From the NCBI GenBank assembly GCA_015256455.1, contig JABZMB010000069.1, positions 1-5,735 of the forward strand: 5,735 nucleotides of DNA. Reading direction: 5' to 3'. Under the pieces are notes generated by a model. The model was not told the origin of the DNA, searched no databases, and saw only the letters and a list, made by a program, of their open reading frames with translations. Position numbers and translations under genes: made by a program. This DNA is from Solobacterium sp. (lineage in GTDB: Bacteria; Bacillota_I; Bacilli_A; Erysipelotrichales; Erysipelotrichaceae). Of the stretch, positions 1-4,457 are shown in pieces (within the stretch, counting starts at the first letter, position 1; each line of letters begins with the position of its first letter).

Positions 1-293
1 GTTGTATGTATTAAGGTCTTTCCACTCAGGTCTACTCCTACAAACTCACTTGGAGAATTACCATAGTCAAAACCTTCAACTTTAATACCTTTTCTTTCGC
101 CAACAAGGATATAAGATGGATTCTTTTCTTTCAGCGCTAATGCGTCTTCCACTGTCTTAACAGGTATGACTTTCTTTGCGCCACTTGCGTACATGTATGC
201 TTCTAAACTAAATGCACGAAAGACATCAATAATGACAGTTAAGCCTGTTGCTTTCTGTGCGCCTGCCACAAGTGGTAAGATTTGAATTTTCAT
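1..293 (-). CDS. 2-phosphosulfolactate phosphatase (ComB) family protein, N-terminal part, cut by window edge
   Basis: This reading frame starts at the ATG complementary to 291-293 and runs open off the left edge, giving 97 complete codons. The product begins MKIQILPLVAGAQKATGL and carries TVIIDVFRAF (about 19-28), ASGAKKVIPV (36-45), GERKGIKVEGFDYGNSP (65-81) and GKTLIHT at the edge. These match the order of conserved blocks in the ComB family: DV.RA, then GER.G.K.EGFD.GNSP, then GKT...TT. The family hydrolyses 2-phosphosulfolactate to sulfolactate in coenzyme M or spore sulfolactate synthesis, but many bacterial members have no proven substrate. A strong ribosome binding site (GGAGGAAAT) lies just upstream of the ATG. 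The gene is divergent from the 155-residue gene at 379. Family assignment is fairly sure; the real substrate is unknown, and the C-terminal half was not seen. Confidence 0.82.
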   Translation of the reverse strand, partial: MKIQILPLVAGAQKATGLTVIIDVFRAFSLEAYMYASGAKKVIPVKTVEDALALKEKNPSYILVGERKGIKVEGFDYGNSPSEFVGVDLSGKTLIHT

Positions 294-327
294 ATATTTA
301 ATTTCCTCCAATCCTTTTAGCTGGTGC

Positions 328-356
328 TTGCGAAATATAGTTATCAAGGATATTAT
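328..356 (+). promoter_or_regulatory. Predicted sigma-A-type promoter for the 379-846 gene
   Basis: A -35-like TTGCGA (328-333) is followed after 17 bases by TATTAT (351-356). This predicts a transcription start near 363 and a very short leader holding the ribosome binding site. On the opposite strand the same AT-rich stretch offers TATAAT (357-352) and TATATT (339-334, with a weak TTCAAT 17 bases upstream) as -10 boxes for the ComB-like gene. The two divergent promoters would therefore overlap. This is motif matching by eye only. Confidence 0.5.
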
Positions 357-363
357 ATTGAAT

Positions 364-370
364 AAAGGAG
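364..370 (+). promoter_or_regulatory. Ribosome binding site that sets the start at 379
   Basis: The sequence AAAGGAG lies 8 bases before the ATG at 379-381. It decides between this ATG and an in-frame TTG at 328, which has no Shine-Dalgarno sequence and coincides with the predicted -35 box. Confidence 0.8.
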
Positions 371-378
371 ATGGCAAA

Positions 379-846
379 ATGAACGAACAAAAGCTCATTT
401 ACCCATTTGATTACCTACATCATCGCGTAGCGACAGTTGCCTTATATGGCACCAACAACCCATTGGTCGTTGTCGGCAACCTAGTTCTACGTACTTATTA
501 TACAGATGATACGAAGAAAAATGTTGATATTGATCACACTTCTGAGTACGTAATGGATGCGGTATTTTACGAAACAAACAAAGTCATTCGAGAGTCTTTA
601 GACGATCCATATAACGGTAAGCGTGAACTCGTTGAAGTGCCAATGCCACAGCTTGGCCCAGGCTATTGTGTCATTTACAATGAAGCTGAAATTCCATCTC
701 AACGACATGACGATTTTATTACAATTCTTGGTCATCTGGAAGATGATCCACATGGTGTTGCGATTATCATGAAGCGTTTAGAAGATGGTTCATTAACTTG
801 GCTTGGTGAAAAAGAAGCCAGAAAGTTAGCCGCAAAAATGCGATAA
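379..846 (+). CDS. Hypothetical protein, 155 residues, unrecognised
   Basis: I do not recognise this family. The product starts MNEQKLIYPFDYLHHRVATV and ends EARKLAAKMR. It has no signal peptide and no membrane segment. It looks like a soluble mixed alpha/beta protein: a hydrophobic strand-like stretch (VALYG, then VVVGNLVLRTYY), an acidic middle (VDIDHTSEYV, SLDDPYNG), a PMPQLGPGYCVIY turn-strand segment, and a C-terminal LGEKEARKLAAK helix that is basic. No cysteine cluster, nucleotide-binding loop or helix-turn-helix is visible. An extension to an in-frame TTG at 328 is less likely because it lacks a ribosome binding site. The gene is divergent from the ComB-like gene, with 85 bases between start codons, so the two may share control. 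It ends in a terminator that overlaps its stop codon. Confidence 0.8.
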   Translation: MNEQKLIYPFDYLHHRVATVALYGTNNPLVVVGNLVLRTYYTDDTKKNVDIDHTSEYVMDAVFYETNKVIRESLDDPYNGKRELVEVPMPQLGPGYCVIYNEAEIPSQRHDDFITILGHLEDDPHGVAIIMKRLEDGSLTWLGEKEARKLAAKMR

Positions 847-873
847 GGTCCTAGTATTAGGACCTTATTTTCT
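843..873. terminator. Hairpin terminator shared by two convergent genes
   Basis: The arm AAGGTCCTA (845-853) pairs perfectly with TAGGACCTT (858-866) around a GTAT loop. Two more A-T pairs extend the stem outward. A T-rich run follows at 867-873, so it fits rightward termination of the 155-residue gene, whose stop codon (844-846) is inside the stem. The GNAT gene arriving from the right stops at 872-874, so the same hairpin probably ends that transcript too, although the U-run in that direction is poorer. Confidence 0.85.
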
Positions 874-1141
874 ATTCAAATTCTTCTTTTAATGCAGGGT
901 TCTTTTCAAATGCATGTGCTACATATGAACATTCAGGTACAATCTTTACCTTCTTTTCTCTTGCATGTTCTAATACACAATCTAAAAGCTTACCAGCAAT
1001 ACCCTGTCCCTTCATAGATGGATCAACAACCGTATGGTTTAATACCCACTTTCCATCCTTTTCATAATACTCACAAAGACCTACTTCTTTGCCTTCATCG
1101 TTATAGGCTTTTGCGCCATTTTCTTCAAAACGAATTTCCAT
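872..1141 (-). CDS. Small GNAT-fold acetyltransferase-like protein (YjdJ/PF14542 type)
   Basis: The 89-residue product has the compact single-domain layout of the small GNAT family often called acetyltransferase CG or YjdJ-like. Features are N-terminal strands (IRFEENGAKAY), LNHTVVDPSMKGQGIAGKLL (about 34-53) with the acetyl-CoA pyrophosphate-binding pattern G-Q-G-I-A, then VKIVPECSYVAHAFEKNP (65-82), where the P-x-C-x-Y/F-V motif carries the family's conserved cysteine. Length is normal for the family. Members bind acetyl-CoA, but substrates are mostly unknown. The start has a good ribosome binding site, TAGGAGA (1153-1147). The gene lies 29 bases downstream of the 103-residue gene on the same strand, so it may be co-transcribed with it. 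A perfect TATAAT in the gap could also give it its own promoter. Confidence 0.88.
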   Translation of the reverse strand: MEIRFEENGAKAYNDEGKEVGLCEYYEKDGKWVLNHTVVDPSMKGQGIAGKLLDCVLEHAREKKVKIVPECSYVAHAFEKNPALKEEFE

Positions 1142-1163
1142 AAATTTCTCCTATTCTTGTTCT

Positions 1164-1169
1164 ATTATA
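1164..1169 (-). promoter_or_regulatory. Possible -10 box ahead of the GNAT gene
   Basis: A perfect TATAAT on the minus strand sits in the 29-base gap before the GNAT gene, about 22 bases ahead of its start codon. No convincing -35 box is present at 16-18 bases; the best is TTCCAG, which would lie inside the end of the preceding gene. It could be a weak internal promoter or chance in AT-rich DNA. Confidence 0.35.
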
Positions 1170-1170
1170 C

Positions 1171-1482
1171 TCAATTTACAAGAAATACTGGAATAGATGT
1201 TGTGACATGCTTCTGTGGTGTTAGACGGAAGTATGCTTTTTGTTTCGCTTTGTTACAAAGTTTAAGTGCATACGCAGTTACCGCCAGGGCAAAACGACAG
1301 TACCAAATCTGTACATCTACTTCATTTAAACCTATCTGTTCTGCAAGCATTGCGGCCTCCTTGTTGTAGTAGTATCCATTTAGTAAGGCAACCCATTGTT
1401 CTGGACTTAAGTTATTTTTCTCGCTGTGATATTGTTCATAGGCAAACTCACGTAATGCAGTATGTAATGTTTTCTGTTTCAT
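1171..1482 (-). CDS. Hypothetical helical protein, 103 residues, with a helix-turn-helix-like segment
   Basis: I do not recognise this family. The product starts MKQKTLHTALREFAYEQYHS and appears almost wholly helical. Residues around 42-62 (KEAAMLAEQIGLNEVDVQIWY) read like a helix-turn-helix: LA..IGL turns into a second helix with V.IW. The pattern resembles homeodomain helices 2-3, but the invariant Asn and Arg after the aromatic pair are replaced (WYCRFA). The C-terminus is basic (KLCNKAKQKAYFRLTPQKH). There is no signal peptide, and the Ala-rich stretch around 63-72 is too short for a membrane segment. The ATG has a strong AGGAGG (1496-1491) 8 bases upstream, but that site is one arm of a perfect hairpin. 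The gene follows trhA by 64 bases and precedes the GNAT gene, so it is probably co-transcribed with both. Its reality is supported by start context and spacing, not by homology. Confidence 0.68.
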   Translation of the reverse strand: MKQKTLHTALREFAYEQYHSEKNNLSPEQWVALLNGYYYNKEAAMLAEQIGLNEVDVQIWYCRFALAVTAYALKLCNKAKQKAYFRLTPQKHVTTSIPVFLVN

Positions 1483-1487
1483 AAAGA

Positions 1488-1523
1488 AATCCTCCTGGCA
1501 TTATCGTAACTGTCAGGAGGATT
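1488..1523 (-). promoter_or_regulatory. Hairpin between trhA and the 103-residue gene that hides the ribosome binding site
   Basis: Reading the minus strand, AATCCTCCTG (1523-1514) is a perfect 10-bp complement of CAGGAGGATT (1497-1488), with 16 bases between them. The 3' arm contains the AGGAGG ribosome binding site of the gene starting at 1482. The stem is followed by TTTCTTT, a short interrupted U-run. The element can therefore act as a weak terminator after trhA, as a ribosome-binding-site trap on read-through RNA, or as both. The stem is direct observation; the function is inferred. Confidence 0.65.
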
Positions 1524-1546
1524 ATTGTTGTGCACATAAATACACT

Positions 1547-2245
1547 TTAATGAAACATTGTTAGATAGTTTAAAACAAAGATATAGTGACAAAGACTACC
1601 CAGCAACACAAAACAATGGAAAATCTCATGATTGCCAAAAGACTTACTAGCTAAAAGCTTTGGTTTCAAGGCGTAGATTACTGCACCTATCGTATAGGAA
1701 ATCCCACCTGCTAATAACCACATAAATCCATGTACTGATACTGCGTTTAATATCTGTGGTAAAAACATAATACAAAGCCAACCCATAAGCGAATACATCA
1801 CCGAGGATACCCACTTTGGACAAGTTACCCAGAATAACTTAAATACAATACCTGCAATTGCGATGATCCAAATCATCGTTAATAAGATTGGCCCTACCGT
1901 ATCCTTAAGAGCAGTTAAACAGATTGGTGTATAGCTTCCAGCAATTAGGATGAAGATGGAAGAATGATCAATTTTCTTTAGATTTAAATCTACCTGATTC
2001 GATACATGGAAACTATGATAACTAGCCGATGCACCATACAATAAAATCATACTTAACATAAATATCATAAAGCTAATCATCGTAAGAAATGATGCCTGAT
2101 ACGCCGACGCTTTAATCAGTAGAATTGGCATACCAATGATTGCAGCGACCATTCCTATAAAGTGTGTTACCGCACTCCAGAAATCCTTGATGCGAAACAC
2201 AAATATTTCTTTTTCATGGCTGATTGTCATATCTTTATATGTCAT
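1547..2245 (-). CDS. trhA: Hemolysin III / TrhA family membrane protein (PAQR-like)
   Basis: The 232-residue product is an integral membrane protein with about seven hydrophobic helices. It has the blocks of the bacterial hemolysin III family: DFWSAVTHFIGMVAAIIG (21-38), SASYHSFH (73-80), KKIDHSSIFILIAGSYTP (90-107) and HEIFHCFVLLGSLCHYIFV (206-224). The probable metal ligands of the PAQR superfamily are present: S73 and H77 (SxxxH), D93, and H206/H210 (HxxxH). Length is normal. Bacterial members have been linked to haemolytic activity in heterologous hosts and to membrane fatty-acid or energy homeostasis; the native activity is not settled. The start has GGAGGTG (2259-2253) 7 bases upstream. 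It is divergent from a DUF1836 regulator across a palindromic promoter region, which suggests local control. The symbol follows common family usage. Confidence 0.93.
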   Translation of the reverse strand: MTYKDMTISHEKEIFVFRIKDFWSAVTHFIGMVAAIIGMPILLIKASAYQASFLTMISFMIFMLSMILLYGASASYHSFHVSNQVDLNLKKIDHSSIFILIAGSYTPICLTALKDTVGPILLTMIWIIAIAGIVFKLFWVTCPKWVSSVMYSLMGWLCIMFLPQILNAVSVHGFMWLLAGGISYTIGAVIYALKPKLLASKSFGNHEIFHCFVLLGSLCHYIFVLNYLTMFH

Positions 2246-2274
2246 ATATCAGCACCTCCATTCTCAAAAACTGA

Positions 2275-2313
2275 TAATCGGTTTTTTATTAACCTATATA
2301 CATCTTATCGGTT
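2275..2313. repeat. Short direct repeat upstream of trhA
   Basis: TAATCGGTT (2275-2283) and TTATCGGTT (2305-2313) match at 8 of 9 positions and start 30 bases apart, close to three helical turns. The right copy overlaps the predicted trhA -10 box and the left copy lies in the predicted trhA leader. They could be a second operator pair, but short AT-rich matches like this arise by chance fairly often. Confidence 0.4.
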
Positions 2314-2330
2314 ATTCAAAAACTCGTCAA
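2302..2330 (-). promoter_or_regulatory. Predicted promoter of trhA
   Basis: On the minus strand TTGACG (2330-2325) is followed after exactly 17 bases by TAAGAT (2307-2302). The predicted transcription start is near 2295, giving a leader of about 50 bases that ends in a strong ribosome binding site. The -35 box lies inside the left arm of the inverted repeat at 2321-2356. Confidence 0.6.
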
Positions 2331-2356
2331 GAGTTATAGTATATCGTTGACGAGTT
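2321..2356. repeat. Perfect 10-bp inverted repeat in a divergent promoter; probable operator
   Basis: AACTCGTCAA (2321-2330) and TTGACGAGTT (2347-2356) are exact reverse complements separated by 16 bases. Each arm contains an outward-facing TTGACG -35 box. Both predicted transcription starts (near 2295 and 2382) lie outside the repeat, so neither main transcript would contain it. It therefore acts, if at all, as a DNA site and not as an RNA hairpin. The obvious candidate ligand is the DUF1836 protein encoded next door. An inner GAGTT (2331-2335) can also pair with the left arm, but this matters only in RNA. Confidence 0.7.
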
Positions 2357-2375
2357 CTTCACTTATGTATACACT
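2347..2375 (+). promoter_or_regulatory. Predicted promoter of the DUF1836 gene, placing transcription start at the ATG
   Basis: TTGACG (2347-2352) is followed after 17 bases by TACACT (2370-2375). The normal distance from the -10 box puts the first transcribed base at about 2382, which is the A of the start codon. The -35 box lies in the right arm of the inverted repeat. The -35 is a 5/6 match and the -10 a 4/6 match to consensus. Confidence 0.55.
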
Positions 2376-2381
2376 TAAATT

Positions 2382-2882
2382 ATGAAAACAAACACAAAAA
2401 TTGAAAGTACCCTTCACGAATTCCGTTTACCTGCATATAACGAAATTCCTGATGTTGGTCTCTATCTTGAACAGGTTGCAAAGTTTATTAATGGCTATTT
2501 CACTGAGTTTCCTGAGATGCAGGTTACTCCTTCGATGATTTCAAACTACGCAAAACAGAAGCTTTTTGACCGCGTAAATAAGAAAACCTATACACGTGAT
2601 CAAATCTCCATCTTATTATTTATTGTTTGTGCAAAAACCGTATTATCGATTGAAAATATTCGTTTAGCACTGCATGAATTCCAACAAGGAAATGATACAA
2701 CTCAAGAACTACATCAATATTGCAGTGAATCCCTTATGAATACGCTATCCTCTTTCTATCATCATGAACAAAGTGAAATACCTTCCCTTCATGATGATAA
2801 GCATCCAATGTTAAATAACATCATTACTGCTGTTGCACATAAGATGTATCTTGAAAGATACTTCGCATCACTAAAGAAATAA
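2382..2882 (+). CDS. DUF1836 family (YkrK-like) putative transcriptional regulator
   Basis: The 166-residue product carries the DUF1836 pattern: FRLPAYNEIPDVGLYLEQV (14-32), VTPSMISNYAKQKLF (48-62), KKTYTRDQISILLFIVCAKTVLSIENI (67-93). The segment 48-75 resembles a MerR-type helix-turn-helix followed by a helical domain. As I recall, Bacillus subtilis YkrK belongs to this family and represses the neighbouring htpX membrane protease gene; the layout here, divergent from a membrane-protein gene over an inverted repeat, is similar. The ATG at 2382 is the only sensible start: a stop codon (2376-2378) closes the frame just upstream, and conserved sequence begins within about 14 residues. No Shine-Dalgarno sequence precedes it, and the promoter position suggests a leaderless mRNA. 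Repression of trhA and of itself is inference. Confidence 0.9.
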   Translation: MKTNTKIESTLHEFRLPAYNEIPDVGLYLEQVAKFINGYFTEFPEMQVTPSMISNYAKQKLFDRVNKKTYTRDQISILLFIVCAKTVLSIENIRLALHEFQQGNDTTQELHQYCSESLMNTLSSFYHHEQSEIPSLHDDKHPMLNNIITAVAHKMYLERYFASLKK

Positions 2883-2926
2883 AATATCTGTATGCATATG
2901 TATCGTCATGCATACAGATATTTTTT
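2881..2926. terminator. Strong bidirectional terminator between convergent genes
   Basis: A 17-bp perfect stem pairs 2881-2897 with 2908-2924 around a 10-base loop (ATGTATCGTC), followed by six T's at 2921-2926. The stop codon of the DUF1836 gene overlaps the left base of the stem, and the stop codon of the opposing zinc-ribbon gene (2925-2927) overlaps the right flank. On the minus strand the stem is followed by TTTTATTTC, so both transcripts can end here. Confidence 0.92.
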
Positions 2927-3932
2927 ATTCATCTAATTTTTTACCACAATTTGTACAGAAGATCGCGTCGGGTTCTAAGACTTCAGAACCACACTCCTTA
3001 CAAACTTTATGAGTAGGTTCTTTTACTTCTGCAGTATCATTCTCAATTGCAGTTGAGATCACTTGTGTATATCCTTCTGTTTCTGCAGGATCTACCTTTG
3101 GTGTTTCTTCTAAAATAGTTTCTGTTTCAACCGGTTTTTCTTCCGTAGCCTCTTCTGGCTTTTCTTCTGAACTTTCATCGTTTTGTGTTTCTTCAACAGC
3201 TTTAGTTAGAGTTGCTTCTGGTTCAGGTTGTTCTTCTACTGTCTTTTCTTCTGCTTCAGTTGGAGTAGATTCTTCTTCAACATTGTCTTCTACTGCTGAA
3301 GGAGTTGTTTCTTCTGTCTTTACTTCTTCAACTGTAGATGGTTCCTTTTCCACTTCAACTTCTTCACTATAGTTCTTCGCAAAGAGAGCCTTACGACGTA
3401 CGAAGTAGATGATATTTAAACTAATATAGATAATACCTGAAATGAGCCATACTACCACAAATACAAGCAAAGGAATGTAGGATACAAAACTTGCTGGTAC
3501 ATTAATACCAAAGTTTACTAAATACCCCATCACAATAGTAGATACAGTACTTGGTGGTAAGTACATCAGTGCTGCAACCATCACACCACCACAGATGATA
3601 TACATTACAATTAAGTATAGATTCCATAATACTGTGGAAAAACCTTCCCACTTAATGAGTCCTCTTTCAATTTCAAATACCCAATAAACAAGGATAATTA
3701 AAGCCAATAAAATAGAGAGGATTGGCCAAAAAGCAGAGCCTAAGTGATTGGCAGCGTATCCATAGATATTTAGAACAGGTGCTAATAAATGCGGTAACAT
3801 ATCTGATCCAAATAATTCCATTAAGATACTAACGAAAACATAAATATAAAACAGAATCTGTATTGGTAAACTAATAAACTTTAGAAAATTTAACCACTTT
3901 AGTGGTGTTTTTTTACGTGAAGTATATTTCAT
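2925..3932 (-). CDS. Membrane protein with acidic linker and C-terminal zinc ribbon, 335 residues
   Basis: I do not recognise a named family, but the architecture is clear. After a basic N-terminus (KYTSRKKTPLK) come four predicted membrane helices at about 17-41, 67-87, 100-124 and 150-177, ending in a positive FVRRKALFAK stop. Residues about 189-308 form a linker rich in Glu, Thr, Pro, Val and Lys, about one third acidic and without arginine, with near-repeats such as EEKPEEATEEKPVE. The C-terminus is a zinc ribbon, C311-x2-C314-x11-C326-x2-C329. By the positive-inside rule the linker and ribbon probably lie in the cytoplasm. The start chosen is the ATG at 3932, which has AAGGGGA 8 bases upstream; an in-frame TTG at 3965 lies upstream of a TATAAT box and is unlikely. 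Its job is unknown; a scaffold or sensor at the membrane is possible. Confidence 0.82.
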   Translation of the reverse strand: MKYTSRKKTPLKWLNFLKFISLPIQILFYIYVFVSILMELFGSDMLPHLLAPVLNIYGYAANHLGSAFWPILSILLALIILVYWVFEIERGLIKWEGFSTVLWNLYLIVMYIICGGVMVAALMYLPPSTVSTIVMGYLVNFGINVPASFVSYIPLLVFVVVWLISGIIYISLNIIYFVRRKALFAKNYSEEVEVEKEPSTVEEVKTEETTPSAVEDNVEEESTPTEAEEKTVEEQPEPEATLTKAVEETQNDESSEEKPEEATEEKPVETETILEETPKVDPAETEGYTQVISTAIENDTAEVKEPTHKVCKECGSEVLEPDAIFCTNCGKKLDE

Positions 3933-3940
3933 ATAAAATG

Positions 3941-3947
3941 TCCCCTT
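3941..3947 (-). promoter_or_regulatory. Ribosome binding site that sets the start at 3932
   Basis: AAGGGGA on the minus strand lies 8 bases before the ATG at 3932-3930. It supports that start over the upstream in-frame TTG at 3965, which would place the -10 box inside the coding sequence. Confidence 0.7.
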
Positions 3948-3953
3948 TTTTCT

Positions 3954-3959
3954 ATTATA
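3954..3959 (-). promoter_or_regulatory. Probable -10 box of the zinc-ribbon membrane protein gene
   Basis: A perfect TATAAT on the minus strand sits 21 bases before the start codon, with the ribosome binding site between. The expected -35 position (about 3977-3982) falls inside the pyr operon terminator stem and reads ACTCTC, a poor match. Promoter and upstream terminator are therefore interleaved, or the promoter is weak. Confidence 0.45.
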
Positions 3960-3970
3960 CGTCAATTCGC

Positions 3971-3997
3971 AAAAAAGAGAGTAGTATTTACTCTCTT
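3971..3997 (-). terminator. Terminator of the pyr operon
   Basis: On the minus strand AAGAGAGTA (3997-3989) pairs perfectly with TACTCTCTT (3983-3975) around a 5-base loop, and the transcript continues into a run of T's through 3971. It begins 34 bases after the pyrI stop codon. A second GAGAG (in CGAGAGTTTAC) lies just upstream and could compete for the same 3' arm, but I see no complete antiterminator. Confidence 0.87.
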
Positions 3998-4022
3998 CTA
4001 ACGTAAACTCTCGTTGTATTTT

Positions 4023-4042
4023 ATAACAAAATTATTTGTTAT
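4023..4042. repeat. Small AT-rich inverted repeat across the pyrI stop codon
   Basis: ATAACAAA (4023-4030) and TTTGTTAT (4035-4042) are exact reverse complements with a 4-base loop that contains most of the pyrI stop codon. The stem is AT-rich and has no U-run, so it is not a terminator. It may protect the 3' end of the message or be chance. Confidence 0.35.
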
Positions 4043-4457
4043 GCTTGCTTTCAACATCACAATACTTGCAGAGGTATTTACCACTTGTTTCATCTGCTAG
4101 ATAGAATACATGTGGTATCTCACGTTCAACGGATGTAATACATCTTGGGTTTTGGCACTTGATTACATTGACAAGCTCTTTTGGTAGTTGGAGATGGTCC
4201 TTGCTAGAAAGCACACCATCGACAACTTTATTAACTGTGATGTTTGGATCAATAAAGCCAAGAATATCTAAGTCTAAATCAATCATAGAATCGATTTTGA
4301 TAATATCCTTCTTACCGTATTTTCTAGATACTACATTTTGAATAATCGCAACCGAACAATCTAGCTTTTCTAATTGTAATAAGCTGTAGATTTCCATTGA
4401 TTTACCAGCCTTGATATGATCTAGTACAATACCTGTTTTTACACCATCGATATTCAT
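4032..4457 (-). CDS. pyrI: Aspartate carbamoyltransferase regulatory chain
   Basis: The 141-residue product is the regulatory subunit of aspartate carbamoyltransferase. The N-terminal allosteric domain includes DGVKTGIVLDHIKAGKSMEIY (4-24), which lies in the nucleotide-effector region of the family, and KKDIIKID (49-56). The C-terminal zinc domain has all four ligands, C101-x4-C106 and C130-x2-C133, which hold the contact with the catalytic chain. It is a little shorter than the E. coli protein of about 153 residues, mostly at the ends. The ATG overlaps the pyrB stop codon by one base (TAATG), and its ribosome binding site AAGGAGG (4471-4465) lies inside the end of pyrB. Translational coupling would therefore keep the two chains in balance. 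The family binds CTP and ATP as effectors; the direction of the response here cannot be read from sequence. Confidence 0.97.
   Translation of the reverse strand: MNIDGVKTGIVLDHIKAGKSMEIYSLLQLEKLDCSVAIIQNVVSRKYGKKDIIKIDSMIDLDLDILGFIDPNITVNKVVDGVLSSKDHLQLPKELVNVIKCQNPRCITSVEREIPHVFYLADETSGKYLCKYCDVESKHNK

Noticed and set aside
328..378. N-terminal extension of the 155-residue protein to a TTG at 328
   Set aside because: The TTG coincides with a -35-like box, lacks a ribosome binding site, and a good AAAGGAG directs the ATG at 379.
1157..1484. Two rightward open frames (1157-1369 and 1266-1484)
   Set aside because: They lie opposite the 103-residue gene, have no ribosome binding site, and give cysteine- and serine-rich translations typical of antisense shadows.
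1500..1505. GATAAT on the minus strand as a -10 box for the 103-residue gene
   Set aside because: It would put transcription start inside the ribosome binding site, and the -35 position reads ACAATA, a poor match.
2136..2350. Two rightward open frames across the trhA start and the intergenic region
   Set aside because: They are antisense to trhA and run through the predicted promoters and palindrome; no ribosome binding site or plausible protein.
3090..3370. TTCTTC-rich stretch as a DNA tandem repeat
   Set aside because: It is explained by glutamate codons (GAA) in the acidic linker of the zinc-ribbon protein; the units are irregular.
3933..3965. N-terminal extension of the zinc-ribbon protein to a TTG at 3965
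   Set aside because: The extension would cover a TATAAT box and the ribosome binding site of the ATG at 3932, and no Shine-Dalgarno sequence precedes the TTG.
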